A DNA stretch of 64,000 bases from Isoetes taiwanensis (Eukaryota > Streptophyta > Lycopodiopsida > Isoetales > Isoetaceae): assembly GCA_021234155.1 (NCBI GenBank), contig JAJEKV010000102.1, positions 2,959,947 to 3,023,946 of the forward strand, given 5' to 3'. The number at the start of each line of letters is the position of its first letter. Within the stretch, counting starts at the first letter, position 1. The translations under genes and the position numbers were made by a program. This document shows positions 11,416 to 25,240 of this stretch, piece by piece. The notes below the pieces were generated by a model. It did not search any database, had not been told where the DNA came from, and worked only from the letters and a program-made list of their open reading frames with translations.

Positions 11416-14400
11416 TTGGTACGAACCAGACTCCTGCGTGAGCCGCCTTTATTACAACTTGGCAGACTCTGCAATGAGTACCTAGTCGACATGTACTCGA
11501 GAGTTGAAGAAGAGCGCCTCAACTACATTGCAACAAAGGGATACCGCCTAAACCTACACAACATGAAGAAGATTTCATTGATGATGAGGACGAGGATGCC
11601 TGCCAGGGAACATTGCCTGCGTCCTTCTTGGGATGCAAGAGATGGTGTTCAATGCAAGTCGCAGACTCGTTAGCGTTGTCGAGAAAGTATGGAAAGCCTA
11701 GGTTTTTCATAACAATGACCACAAACTCCAACTGGCCAGAAATTAAATGCAAACTAGCACACGTTCAAAATGCATCAGATATTCCAATAATTGTGGTCAG
11801 ATCATTCCATGAAAGGCTCCAGCATGCAAAAAACATCATCCGTAAACACTTTGATCTGATATCTTACTTAATGCACGTAATTGAACTCCAAAAATGCAGG
11901 TTACCACATTTACATATCGTTACAAAAACAGAGCATGACCTTCCAATCACTATGATCGATGATTTAATTTTAACAGAGCTACCAACAGATGAAACACTCA
12001 GAGCACGAGTAGAAAAATATGTGATCCATAATCATTCGAAGCGACGTCTCAAAGAGAACGGTCAACGTTGCTATGGCTGCCCAAAATCCATTAACCAAAA
12101 AATATACATCGACGAAAAAGGCCACGTGCAATACAGAAGAAGAGCTGAAGCAGACATCAGCATCGTCCCTTACATGCCATTCCTATTAAAAGAACTAGAT
12201 TGTTACGCGTATGCGAATGTCGCATCAACTGTACATATATTCGCATATCTGTACATACAAAGGATTCGATACCACACGTTTCCATATTGAAACCGAGCGC
12301 AACGTACGGTCCCAGACGTGGAAGAAATCAAACACCACGGGCCAATCTAGCACGATACAAGCACGCCTAAAAATTGAAGTGCAAGTTTATATATAGCACT
12401 ATACCTTTCATCAATGGAAACTGCATGGAGAACCATGTCATACCACATGAGGAGAAGCATCCTTCCGGAAAATGCCTTCCTCTCCATTTACGAGGACAGA
12501 ACAAGAATCAATTTGGAAGAACTACCACATCCATTGGAATATTTGTATTAGATAGTTACTTCCTACGGCCACGCGCCCCTGAATTTACTAAACTACATCC
12601 CAATACAATGAACAATACACATTCACATCTTATAAATCAAGTGCTATGCTCAAACCGACTGACCAAATTGAGCAAGAATCCCTAGATGCCACAAGAAATA
12701 TTATTCATAGAAGATACAGAGGCAAACTTGTTTGTAGAATACGACAATTACTTCCAAAAGTCGGAGGAGCATTCTATTTAAGAACCATATTACTCCATAG
12801 AGCCGCACGATCTTGGGACGAGCTCGAGATTCACGATGGCCGGTAATATTAAACATATCAAGAAACTGCACAGGCAATGGGCCTCATAGCACCACCAACA
12901 GAGGCAATCAACACAATGGAGGAGGCTATCTCATGTTTGCAAACACCGTCACAGCTCTGCTTCCTGTTTGCACTGCTCATATTAGATGGCGGACCTGCGA
13001 TAGAACTATGGGAGAAATTTTGAACTAAAATGACGGTTGAATTTATCGCGCAATATCACGGAAGCGAATCTGCTGCATCAAATGAGGGGCTAATTGCAGT
13101 TAACAATGTCCTAATTCAACATGGAACACCATTAATGCATTCGATCTTCCCACACTAACCATCACATCAAAAGACGTTCAAAACGAACCCTTAAAATTTC
13201 CCAATTACGAAGAATACCTTAATAAGAGTTTCAACATGTTCCAAATCATGAACAAAAATCAATCAACCATCGATAAGCGCATTTCAGATCTCATTGACAG
13301 TAAACATTCTCCTAACCCAATCTTCATCTATGGTAAGGCAGGAGTTGGCAAAATATACGTCCTAAAAGCCCTGTGTCTTTGGATACGAGGATCAAGAAAC
13401 ATTCCCTATGTGCTACCACTGGACTAGCTTCGTGTCTCTACCCTGGTGGTAGAACCGCGCATTCCTTATTTCAAATCCTTGTCATCGAGAACAATGTTAA
13501 TCTCCATTCGCTACTCGATCCATACTCCCCAAGGGCATACCTAATAAACCAGACAACTGCTATTATATGGGATGAATTTCCCATGGCAGTTGACGTGCTA
13601 CTTCAAAAAATAGCGGGAACGAGTGCACATTTGGAGGAAAACTATTTATAGCGGCAGGAGACTTTAGACAAGTTGCGCCAATCGTCAAGAAAGCAAGCAA
13701 GGCAGCCACAATAAATGCTTCCATAAGATCGTCCCACTTATGGAACCATTTCGAAGTTCTTGAGCTTAACGAATCAATCAGAAGTGCCGAAGACCCCGAG
13801 CTCGTCTCTCTTGTCGATGCCGTCGGAGAAGAAACTCTATTCGAAAATGTGCCATTGACATTATTCAAAACTACTATAAACCCACAAGAAGCAGTCGATT
13901 TTCTATACAACAAACAAATCGTCAACGACCTAGAAGCATGTGAAAAATAGAGGAATCCTATCTCCTAAAAACATCATTGTCGACGAATTCAACGACACAA
14001 TCATACAACTTCTCTCGAATCTAGACAAACACTATTATGGCGTGGACAGACTGATAGGAAATAACCAAACCATAGATTACCACCCGATGGCAACAATAGA
14101 CTTTCTAAATGGCTATATGGACCCATCATTGCCACAACACAAGCTTCGACTGAAGCCCAATACGATATGCCACACCACAAAGACATTCGACAGAGACAGA
14201 GGCCTCGTGAAAAATGCTAGGATCATGGTAACCTCATTACATAACAAATTCGTCCAAGTAAAACTAGTCATAGGGGACCCACAACAAAAAAAAACATCCA
14301 CCCCATATCACATGTTGACTTCTTCAATCAACTAGGAAAATGGACATGGACAATCCACCGACGTCAACTTCCACTGCGCTCGCGTATTCAACAACATTCA

Positions 14401-14495
14401 ACAGTTGCCTGGGACTCATGCTCGACGAAATTGTAATTGACTTGTGTAGTGAAGTCTTCGCACATGGACAACTTAATACAACACTCACCTGCAGA
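11416..14495 (+). pseudogene. Decayed Helitron: Rep and PIF1-type helicase
   Basis: Helitron proteins join a Helitron-specific N-terminal/Rep region to a PIF1-like helicase and mobilise DNA by rolling-circle replication. Blocks in order on the plus strand: LFNEYLVD-like text (QLGRLCNEYLVDMYSRVEEE, 11,450-11,520); a 225-codon ORF 11613-12290 with SFLGCKRWCSMQVADSLA, KPRFFITMTTNSNWPEI and LPHLHIV (the HxH of the Rep motif); Walker A GKAGVGK near 13,330; Walker B IIWDEFPM near 13,565; AAGDFRQVAPIVKKAS at 13,650-13,700; and EVFAHGQLNTTL near 14,460, matching the helicase C-terminal block. Frames change repeatedly and the region 12,290-13,230 is scrambled, so no intact protein remains. Ends were not identified. 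Confidence 0.85.
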
Positions 14496-14600
14496 TCCGA
14501 TGATCCCTCTACACGGTGGGCTACGCGCCCATGGAACAACATGGGTTCGACTCCCAGGGAAGCGAAGAACCACTATTATAACTTCATACTATGCATACCT
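14496..14600 (+). mobile_element. tRNA-derived SINE head (candidate)
   Basis: A T-arm-like block TGGGTTCGACTCCCA (box B core GGTTCGACTCC) at about 14,545-14,560 follows GGTGGGCTACGCGCCC about 30 bases upstream, in the position of box A. This is the layout of a tRNA-derived polymerase III promoter. No full cloverleaf could be folded, so it is more likely a SINE head than a tRNA gene. It sits directly after the Helitron helicase remnant. Confidence 0.35.
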
Positions 14601-14828
14601 CCCTACTATTATGTCCTTTGGAGACAACTATACTTATACATGTACCACAACAAAAGGTGCAGGCTCCGCCAACGCTAAATTCTTGTGTAAGTATAAGAAT
14701 GTATAAGAGAGAAGCCAATATGCATCTTACGGCTTTTGAATCCTTTGAATCCATGCTTTGTTAGTGCAATATGCAGGATAAAATATGCTTTGAAAGTGCC
14801 ATGGGTAGTACCATGGACACTGCCACAT

Positions 14829-14998
14829 ACAAGCATACATAATGATGGCATGTTCATGCAAAAGTAACAGAGTTCAAGCATACATGGTGATGGCATGTTC
14901 ATGCAGAAGTAACACAGTGCAAGCATTACCGCAGAGTTCAAACATACATGGTGATGACATGTTCACTCAAAGGTAACAAAGTGCAAGCATTACAGCAC
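14829..14998 (+). repeat. Three imperfect copies of a 45-64 bp repeat
   Basis: Units starting near 14829, 14874 and 14938 share CAAGCATACATGGTGATGGC, ATGTTCATGC and GTAACA. Later units carry an added CAAGCATTAC block. Confidence 0.7.
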
Positions 14999-15040
14999 AC
15001 ACGTATAATGCACAGGCTATATGTTTTTATCACGAGATAC

Positions 15041-15245
15041 TTATACACAACAGAAAAAGAATAAGTTGCTTCTTGTTTTTCAATTGCGCCCATTGCTTCT
15101 TGTTTTTCAATTCTTGTATTTGTTTTCGTCTCATAGACTGCACCGCACCCATACACAACAGAAAAAGAATAAGTTGCTCTTTGTTTTTCAATTCCAGTGC
15201 CCACTTTTGTATTTGTTTTCATCTCATAGACCGCACCGCACCGCA
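15041..15245 (+). repeat. Two-copy direct repeat, period about 111 bp
   Basis: Both copies contain TACACAACAGAAAAAGAATA, AGTTGC, TTTGTTTTTCAATT, TTGTATTTGTTTTC and TCTCATAGACYGCACCGCACC. Length differs by an internal partial duplication of the TTGTTTTTCAATT word in the first copy. Confidence 0.75.
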
Positions 15246-15599
15246 CCGTCTCTGCAAGATAGTAACTATAATTTCATTTTCATATGTATCTCATAGCTTT
15301 TCAATGTTTGGGTTTAGTAGTAGTAGGGATTAAGCAAGTAGATCTTAACATAATCAAGATGCAGTTAAGCAGGATCAATGCTGTTTTGCAAATTCAGGAA
15401 CCAGAATGCTACATACATCATAACATTTGTGGCAAATATTACACACATTGGATAGACACATTGCTCAAGAGATAAGAGACACCAGCAACCAAATTTGGTC
15501 TGAAATCAGACATAGATGTACCATCACTATTACAAAAGAAGTCATGCCACAGATAAATATATATTGGTGTGCATGTTTGACTGCAACTCGCAATTGTTC

Positions 15600-17475
<1,876 letters not shown>

Positions 17476-17634
17476 TAAATTTATGAGCAAAACTAGGGCG
17501 TATTCGTATACCGGGAATATACGGGCTTTGGACCATTCCTTTTGCTAGGAGGCCCCAAAGGGCTAAAATTTGACGGCTTTCACGCTTGTTTTTGGGAATT
17601 TTGACCGTCAAAATAGTTGGAAAAAAATTGTATG

Positions 17635-17643
17635 GTAAATGAA
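17635..17643 (+). repeat. 9-bp target-site duplication, left copy
   Basis: GTAAATGAA lies directly outside the left inverted terminus and matches 19555-19563 exactly. Confidence 0.85.
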
Positions 17644-19554
17644 GGGTGAAAATAGCTTTACCCTGGTTTTGGTGATTCTATCGCGGTGACTACTCTCCCG
17701 TGGAATCACTAACCCTCCGGAAACGGGATCCGTTCCGCAGGCCACGTTATCCGTACCTGACAGCGTCAGGTATAGCTTCTAATGGATCCCAGCCATCCGT
17801 CTGTATGGTCCATCCTGGCCATCCATTTTATACCTTCCGGCGGAATCACATCCGCAAAATACCGCCGGACGGAATCACCGCTCTGTTATTCCACGCGACG
17901 GAATCACCATCCAAAATATTCCAGTAAAAATTCAAATTTTTTACGTCCTGTTCTTCGTTCTTCTGGGAGGTGTTTCAACTAGTGGGGGCTATGGCGGCTT
18001 GCTCCGGTGATAGATGGCGATTGAACAGGCTGGGGTTGAGGAGATTTTTCCTTCTTTTCTTGTTCTTGTTGGCGAAGAAAAACTCAATGGGTAGCTTATT
18101 GTGGCAAAATATTCATATTTTTAAGCTTATCTAATTTGTTTGACTCTATATGTTACAGCGTGTTGCAGCGGCACTGCCATTTTACTGCTCTATTTTGCGC
18201 CCTTAGTGCAGGATTAAGGAATGGAATACGTTGTTAGGGCAAAGCATTTATTTCATCATCGGAGCTTTGAATGGGGCGTATTTGAGAAATGATAACTGGT
18301 TTTTATGCCCAATCCGAAAAGCCCAGCTGTGATTTGCCTCGCTATTGGATTAGATTTCTGGTGCAGAGTTTGAGCTTTGAAGAAGGAATGGCTATGGCAG
18401 ATTCTTCTCCGCCACTCCGACATGGGCAGGGTAAAGAGAGGAAAACTGCAACAGAGAGAAAAATTTAAGCATCTGCACATCGAACGAAGAAGAAAATCTT
18501 GTTTTCGAGGGAAGACTTGACCCGATTCTTCCAATACAATCCCGCCAAATTTTTGGCATCGAATGTTCTTGAAATAAGCCTCCAAACTGTAGAAAAAGGA
18601 CATTTGTGACAGAGATCCAGTCTTCTAGATGCCGCATATGTTTGAATTTGTCATATCTGAGAAATTAACAAATATGAATCAACTTATTCTTCATCTATTT
18701 TGAGTCTAGGCTACAAATCTGACAGCCTATAACTAAGAAAATATGTCTGATCTGTCTGCAAATTTTAAGACATGGGTTCTGCAAATCCGGTAGGGTTTCA
18801 GCAGGGTTTATGCAGGTTTTTTTTAAGCTTTTGGTTCTGTTTCGACAGCGAATGAAGCTCGGCTTATGGAGTTTGAGCTCATTTTTGCCGAAAAAACAGC
18901 AAAAGCAAGCTTGGACAAAGGCTGATGATCATGTTCCTTGTTTCTTATTCTTGTTTTAAAGCGGCCCATGGCATTGCCGATATTGGCAAGGGGTTCAAAT
19001 CCCCATCCATAAAAATTCTGGGCAGTGCAGAGAATAACAATGGACAGCCACGAAAATGGCAAACATTGGACTTCTGTAAGTACCTAGTGATTCCATCCGG
19101 TAGAATATGCCACCGAATATTCCATGGAGAGAGAATATTATGATATGTGATTCCACCGGGCGGGATCAATTCCGAATGGTGATTCCATCTGGTGGAATCT
19201 ATCACGGGTGATTCCACCAGGCGGGATCAATTCCGAATGGTGATTCCATCTGGTGGAATCTGTCACGGGTGATTCCACGGGGGTGAATACTACAGTAAGT
19301 GATTCCGTCGCGTGGAATAATAGAGTGGTGATTCCGTCCGGCACTGCGGATGTGATTCCGCCGGGAGGTATAAAACGGACGGCCAGGATGGACCCTGGCA
19401 GACGGCTGGGATCCATCAGAAGGTACACCTGATGCTGTCAGGTACGGATAACGGGGCCTCCGAAACGGATCCCATTTTCGGAGGGTTAGTGATTTCGCGG
19501 GAGAGTAGTCACCGCGATGGAATCACCAAAACCAGAGTAAAGCTATTTTCACCC
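17644..19554. mobile_element. Non-autonomous Mutator-like element (MULE), 1,911 bp
   Basis: Long inverted termini (left about 17644-17922, right about 19283-19554) both start GGGTGAAAATAGCTTTAC and continue TGGTTTTGGTGATTC, ACTACTCTCCCG, ATCACTAACCCTCCG and GGGATCCG. They are flanked by a perfect 9-bp direct duplication GTAAATGAA. Long inverted repeats plus a 9-bp duplication are the signature of plant Mutator-like elements. No transposase is present. The inner right side (about 19,140-19,330) has tandem units of about 60 bp built on GTGATTCCATCTGGTGGAAT, a subterminal array. The 17,940-19,130 interior has no recognised gene, though captured genic sequence cannot be excluded. Confidence 0.85.
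19144..19330 (+). repeat. Subterminal GTGATTCC tandem array within the MULE
   Basis: Two near-identical units of about 66 bp contain CCGGGCGGGATCAATTCCGA-type text plus GTGATTCCATCTGGTGGAAT. Additional GTGATTCC(A/G) words continue to the right terminus. The opposite side shows CGGAATCAC words in the inverted sense. Confidence 0.75.
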
Positions 19555-19563
19555 GTAAATGAA
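19555..19563 (+). repeat. 9-bp target-site duplication, right copy
   Basis: GTAAATGAA lies directly after the right terminus ending CTATTTTCACCC. It is identical to 17635-17643. Confidence 0.85.
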
Positions 19564-19961
19564 GGGCAGCACTTGGGCAATTGACTGTTATAGAGAAGGG
19601 CAAGTACAAGACACGCACCTCATTTGAAAGTCTAGCATCATAGATTTGCCACTTATTTTTCTTGTTAGACATCCATAAAAATTATGTTATTGAGTATAAC
19701 ATTTCTATACACTAATTTTAATAGCTTAAGACACAAGTTATGATATTTTTTATTCTTAATTATTTATTGCATGACCAATCGTATCGAGCATTGAAACCAT
19801 TCCTACTAATTCAAGGAAAAAATATTTGTCTCTCGCCCGACTGTTGCCTTGCCTATCAATTCCATCTTCAATGAAGATTGTCAGCGATCCAAGACAAGGA
19901 GTTTTTGCCCGCACTGTTGCAATTGATCTTAAATAACACAGTAGCCAGTCTTGGTGCTAAT

Positions 19962-20160
19962 GCCAGGTTGGAAGATAAGGATGGACCATGTACCAGACGG
20001 GTATTGGACCTAATACCTCGTACTTACAAGCCCAGAGATTGGAGTGCCAAGTGCCAAGTTCTAATACCAAGTTGGAAGATAAGGATGCACCATGTACCAG
20101 CTGGATACTGGACCTAATACCTCGTGCTTACGAGCCCATTGATTAGAGTGCCAGGTGCCT
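19962..20160 (+). repeat. Direct duplication, period about 103 bp
   Basis: Two adjacent copies share TTGGAAGATAAGGATG, ACCATGTACCAG, TGGACCTAATACCTCGT, TTACRAGCCCA and GAGTGCCA. About ten substitutions separate them. Confidence 0.8.
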
Positions 20161-20534
20161 ATAGTTTACAAGTGATATTCTACAAATGGTTTTTCATACT
20201 TGCAGTGCATGGTATTAAATCAATTTGATTGTTCTTAAGGGTGTCTAGCTTGATACAAGCACTATTGAACAATCTCATTTGCAAACCTTCTTTCGGGGCC
20301 AAAACTACTTGTGAGTTCAATAAAAGATCTTGAAGTTCAATATTTTTGTGACATTGAAGTCTCATGTGGTTTCAGCTAAAGTTTTTGTTGGGCCAATAGG
20401 ATAGAGCTCTTTGGCAAAAAGTCGTTGACTATCTACAGCCTATTCTGCCACACCAAGAAGATGTGTTGATATGGGTTTGTCATGAGGAGGTTAAAGAGTG
20501 CAAACTTGTGAACTCTATATATATGTTATTGCTT

Positions 20535-20720
20535 GCACTACAAGAGGATAGGGTTTTTGCATCAAATCCTACGTCACTACCTTTTAAGGTTTGTCCAATT
20601 TGTGTCAGAAGCTTGAAAGTGACACAAATTAATTCGATTGCGTCACGAGTTGTGTTAGTATAGTTGTGTCAATAGAAACGTCATGTTTGTGACATATTTG
20701 TGTCAAATTTTTGGTACTTT
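20535..20720 (+). mobile_element. CACTA-like terminus (candidate)
   Basis: CACTACAAGAGGATAGGG starts at about 20,535 and matches the plant CACTA terminal type. It is followed by TTGTGTCAG, GTGACACAAATT, TTGTGTCAA and TTTGTGACATATTTGTGTC, a dense set of subterminal words. No partner terminus or transposase was found. Confidence 0.4.
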
Positions 20721-21446
20721 TTCGTTAGCTTTTGTAATGATGAGTGCACATGTATTGCAAAAAGACTGTGATATAATTTAATGTTGAATATAGCAATAGG
20801 GTTGTGTCTACCATAACATCATTAGGTCTAAAGTTCTGGGTCAATTTCATACATAGAATCGCGAATGCTTATAAACACTGGTCTGTGCTCTCTTCGCATT
20901 CACACTATGGCTGATCTTGGTTCTATTGTGATGCTATTGTTTGCATGGACAATTGCAGCAAATTCGTTCGATGCAAGTGCATCAGGAAGTGTTAATTTTG
21001 GCTGGGCATGGATGCAGCTCCTTTACTTTCCTTAACTCTTTAAGATATGGATTTGTAATATTTAGCATGGCAGCAACCTCCATGATCTAGTGTATTGGGA
21101 CTCGCATTTCATTACCAACAAACCGTCTTGCCTCATCGTATACATACCAATGAATAGTACTGTTTGATTCACTTGCAGATAAAAGATGGTGATATGTTCA
21201 TCCCATAATAACCACGCATGCAAACAATAGCACCTTGCCAAGCACCGTGAAATAGAAAAGGTTGCTGATGGTACATGAATTTGTGCCGAATTCATGTATC
21301 GAGTAGAGGTGCTGTAATTTGCTAGGAAGGTCCTCTATGGGCGAAAGTAATCGACGGCCATTGTTGCAGCATAATGTAAGGTTTCAATGCCGCAGAGCTA
21401 CTACCTAGGTAATCTGCAAGTAAAGTGGAAATGGCATTGCTGTATT
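20721..21446. other. No gene seen
   Basis: No ORF with a recognisable motif on either strand. Confidence 0.4.
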
Positions 21447-21488
21447 GTTCCACAGGGATTGCACTCATCAGTGCAACCCCTGTGGAAC
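21447..21488. repeat. Near-perfect 19-bp stem hairpin
   Basis: The left arm 21447-21465 (GTTCCACAGGGATTGCACT) pairs with the right arm 21470-21488 with one non-identical position, a wobble in one orientation. The loop is CATC. No flanking arms long enough for a typical plant microRNA precursor were seen. It could be the centre of a palindromic MITE or a simple inverted repeat. Confidence 0.85.
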
Positions 21489-22239
21489 TATTAGAAGAGG
21501 TTGACCCAGTCTATTTGTTATCATTATTCTCCACTATCATAGTTTTAACACTATTTGATGGATCAATATTTCGTATTTCTCCATCCCGAGTAATTCTATC
21601 TTAGACTGCATATCATGCCTACAAAAATAATTTGAATGCCAAATACTTAAAAATGAGAAAGTTAATCTATCAGAGTGATAACGAGTTGTTAAGAAAAGTA
21701 AAGGACTAATGAAGACATATTTGGCCCTCCTTTTCTTTTCACATTGTCTTTGGTAGACTCGACGATTTATCGGCGATTTATCTGATTCTCTAATTCTTCT
21801 TCCTTCTTACGACTCGTTCATCTTTCTGAGTTTTGTTTTTGCTGCAACATAGCTTAAGATGTTAGAGAGAACCGAGACACACAAAAAAATAAATAAATAA
21901 ACAAATAAAAAAAAACAATTGAAGATAATAATCAATTGCTTACAAACATAAAGCACTATTTGTGCGGTAGAATGGCAAAATGAAAATTACTTAGGTCAAC
22001 CTCTTTTCCTTGGAGCATTTTGAGAAAAACCTGACTCATACATTTTCCTGGATTAGAGCAATATATTTTGTATTAAAAAGAAGACATGCATCACAAGTAC
22101 CTTTTCGCCTTCAATTTATCCGCTGGCAGATCCAATAGATTATTATTAGCTTATTTGCTTTTTCTCTTATGTTCATTTAGCCTTTTATAATCCCGACCTA
22201 ATGGCTCAATTGACTCTCCAATTCTTTTTTCTTCTATAG
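21489..22239. other. AT-rich, no gene seen
   Basis: Contains an A-rich stretch with AAATAAATAAAC words near 21,885-21,915. No coding signal. Confidence 0.4.
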
Positions 22240-22560
22240 CATCCCCTCTTTCCCTGACGGATGGCGCCTGCCTGAGCGCCTGCCCGTCTGCCTGCCTGAG
22301 CGCCTGGGCGCCTTCAGGGTTGCCTGGGCGCAGTGACGGATGGCGCCTGGGAGGCGCAGTGATGGATGGCGCCGGTGAGCCTGCGAGAGCGTGCCTGAGC
22401 GTATGTGCCTGAGAGCATGCCTGGATCGGTGGGGCGTTTCGGTGAGGAGGCACCTTCACTAGGCGATTTCCCTGAGCGGTTTCTCTGAGCGCCGCCTTCC
22501 CTGAGCGTCTGGGCGATTGGCGTTGGGGGCGTCTGTTTTCCAGCACACAGCGGTGAAGAG
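22240..22560 (+). repeat. GC-rich short-period repeats (GCCTG / GAGCGCCTG)
   Basis: Words such as GCCTGCCTGAGCGCCTG, CTGGGCGC, GTGACGGATGGCGCC and TCCCTGAGCG recur many times. The 112-131 codon ORFs on the minus strand are products of this composition rather than a gene. Confidence 0.6.
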
Positions 22561-22639
22561 GTTACGGTTCGGAGGCGTTTGGTGAAGTCTTGTCTGTTGG
22601 AGGTATGCTTATTGCTTTTTGCAATAGCATGGATTTTTG

Positions 22640-22830
22640 GATGTGTAGTCATCCTGGCAACAGTTTTTTCCCAGGTGGTTTTTAATCTGGGCCATGGTGA
22701 TTATGTTTTGTTCTGTGGGCTTCGGCCCTTGTTCTGGTTAGGGACTTCGGTCCCGTCTTGTACTTGTGGTCCCATAACCCGATTGGGTTCCGTGGACATT
22801 AAAAGTTTCTTCCTTCCTTCCTTCCTTCCT
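22640..22830 (+). repeat. LINE/SINE-like 3' end with (TTCC)n tail, second copy
   Basis: The text CTTCGGCCCTTGTTCTGGTT, then CCCGATTGGGTTCCGTGGAC and TAAAAGTTTC, precedes TTCC repeats (22809-22830). It shares its terminal block with 3,280-3,350. This is the 3' end of a retroposon without its coding part. Confidence 0.5.
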
Positions 22831-23810
22831 GGGTGCTCTTCTTGCTATAAAACAAATTAGCCTAGTTACGGATTTGTATTGAATTTTTGAGTAAACACAC
22901 ATTCATATTATCTTTTGGAAGTCTATTAAATATCAATATCCTTTGGCGCCATTATAAATATGTAAATACAAAATAGAGAGTAGGCCATTCTAATTTATTT
23001 GTACCTAGGGCGCCCTCTTCCTTTGTTTTCCTCCTCATAGACACCTGTTAGTAACCTGTTTTAGCTATATGTCAAATTTTGGCTTCAGGCATTCAGAGTC
23101 TATGCACGTTGTACGTATGGCGTGAACGAGTTTTGTCCTAAAAACGAGGTTTGTGTAAGTAAAATATGTTTTAGACCTATGTTTATGCAAACTACATGAA
23201 ATAAAGTTCACACGTATACGGTCTGTATAGGTTTAGAATGTTTAAGAACTATGGTTGTCCATAGTACAAGAGAGGTTTAGATACGTATAGTCAGTGTAGA
23301 TTTAGAACTTTGTTGTCCATACTTCGAAAAATAAAGTTCATAAATGTGTTTCTAGCCAAAGATTTTGAGGGTTAGGACCAAAAATCTAATCCTAAAGTTC
23401 TCTTAAGATACGTATAGACCCCATTTTGTTTTTTCTCAACCGGATTGATACTTTGAGCTTGTTAAGCATGTTTGTCTACAATAGGCTTATCATACCTTTT
23501 GTATCCAGCTAGTTATCATGGCCCTTAGAAAATTTTCACATGTTGTATGACGCGTCAACACATACTATGCACCTACTGAAATCATCTTCAATGTCTTTAA
23601 CCACATCTTTGATCTCCAAGATACTCTTTCTAAAATACCTTTTTATCAAGACATCCTCAATCAGCACACTAAACTTGTCCAATGAAATGAAGTCTCATTG
23701 CCACCTCGTAAGGGCAGATAAGTTCCCATCACGATTCTTTATGTTGCATTTATAACTCTAATACAGGAAAACATGATGTTCCCATCCACTGCGCGCCTTG
23801 TATATATACA
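22831..23810. other. No gene seen; diverged internal repeats
   Basis: Between 23,150 and 23,350 the words CGTATA, TATAGGTTTAGAA, TTGTCCATA and AATAAAGTTCA recur two to three times as diverged direct repeats. No credible ORF. Confidence 0.4.
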
Positions 23811-23815
23811 GATTA

Positions 23816-23852
23816 CTAGAAACGTGTGCCCCGCGATGCCGGGCATTAGTTG
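23816..23852 (-). mobile_element. Helitron-like 3' terminus (candidate)
   Basis: Read on the minus strand, a GC-rich hairpin (GCCCGGCATCGCGGGGC) is followed about 10 bases later by CTAG and then T. That is the arrangement at Helitron 3' ends (hairpin, then CTRR, inserted before T). The element would extend rightwards in plus coordinates. Its 5' TC end was not found, and no helicase lies nearby, so it would be non-autonomous. Confidence 0.4.
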
Positions 23853-25240
23853 TGGTTGTGTGAAATAGGTAGATGTAATGTGCTTGCTAGGTAAAATATC
23901 ATATTATAGATAGAATTACGTAGGTAAAGCGCTAAGATATGAAGGGTATTAGTCCAACATGTACGCAATATTATATCCAAGAGATAGATAGATGGGGTTT
24001 TTAATGCCCACGGAAACCAAATTGGCCATGGGATCCAAATAGCAAAAGGGCCATGGAAGTCGAAAGGGAACAAATAAGAACTAATGGTAATGCATAATAA
24101 AAAGGACGTGTGAATTTAATTAGTATTGTATTGAAATTTATGTGTAAGACGTCATTTTATTTTTGTTTAAGAGGATATTGAACACAATAAACAAATATTC
24201 TATTTCTTTGTCCGACCAGCTAACAATGAAAAAAACATAGGTGTTTTATAAGAAATGTTTGTGAAATATCATCATCAAGAAAACATCATTAGTTTTATGA
24301 TACTCGTTGCAAAAATGAACCCATCAATTTTGCAAGATGCAGTCGTCCACAACCATTCTTCACCAACTATCCAACCCCAAAACATGCATTTGGATCAATG
24401 TGAAAGACATACTCCAATCGCAAGCATGGTAGAAGGATCGATTATGGAAGGTATTTTTGTATCCTATCCTTCGAGTTTCTCTAGACTCAGCGACGACAAT
24501 TTTCCACTAAGATTCATGTCACTACAATCTAAGTTGTTTGTTCTTCCTATCTATACTAACATATGAACCAATGATGCCACAACTTGTACATTGTCACCGC
24601 TTACAACTTGTACACTCTCAAATGTAAAAAAGACGTGCCTTTGATTTAGACTCGACCATTCGTAATTGTATACATTGATAATCTACTTAAGAAATGGGAT
24701 GTGGGCAAAATATATACTATAGAAATGGAAGTCCAAGCATAGTTGCAATGAGATTGGCCATTTTGCTTGGAATGCATTTTATCAACATTATCTCTAAACT
24801 GTATGAAGGGATTAGAGTTAGCTTTCCAATTCTTGAAATACACATAATATGGCATTATTGCATGATTTAATTATTGCAAAAAAGAGCTTCTAGGATGTTA
24901 AATGGTTTGTAAGATCTAAAAATGATAACTTTTCAATTGTAAAGAAATATTAGAAAATTAGATGATGGATAGAATGCCAGAATTGCATTCAAGTTTGTGT
25001 GATTCAATATAATGCAGATGTTTTACATTATTGTTTATTTGAACATAGCTTTTTATAGAATATCTAGCATAATCACAGGGGGTCTTTTTTGTGTTTTTGT
25101 ACGATATTCACAAAGGTTTTCCTATGATTTTATTGCCGTATTCATCCAGGTGTACTGAACAGTATTTCTAGAGTGCCGCTTATCTTGGCCATTCATTTTT
25201 TTTGAGAAGCAGCATCGTATGGTCACGATTAAAGTTATAA
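23853..25240. other. AT-rich, no gene seen
   Basis: ORF 24255-24566 (103 codons) has no recognisable motif. Possibly the body of the Helitron-like element ending at 23816. Confidence 0.35.

Noticed and set aside
14496-14600. A functional tRNA gene
   Set aside because: Only a T-arm-like block and a weak box A were seen. No acceptor stem or anticodon arm could be paired.
22151-22652. ORFs of 112-131 codons on the minus strand
   Set aside because: They lie in GC-rich short-period repeats and are low-complexity products of those repeats.
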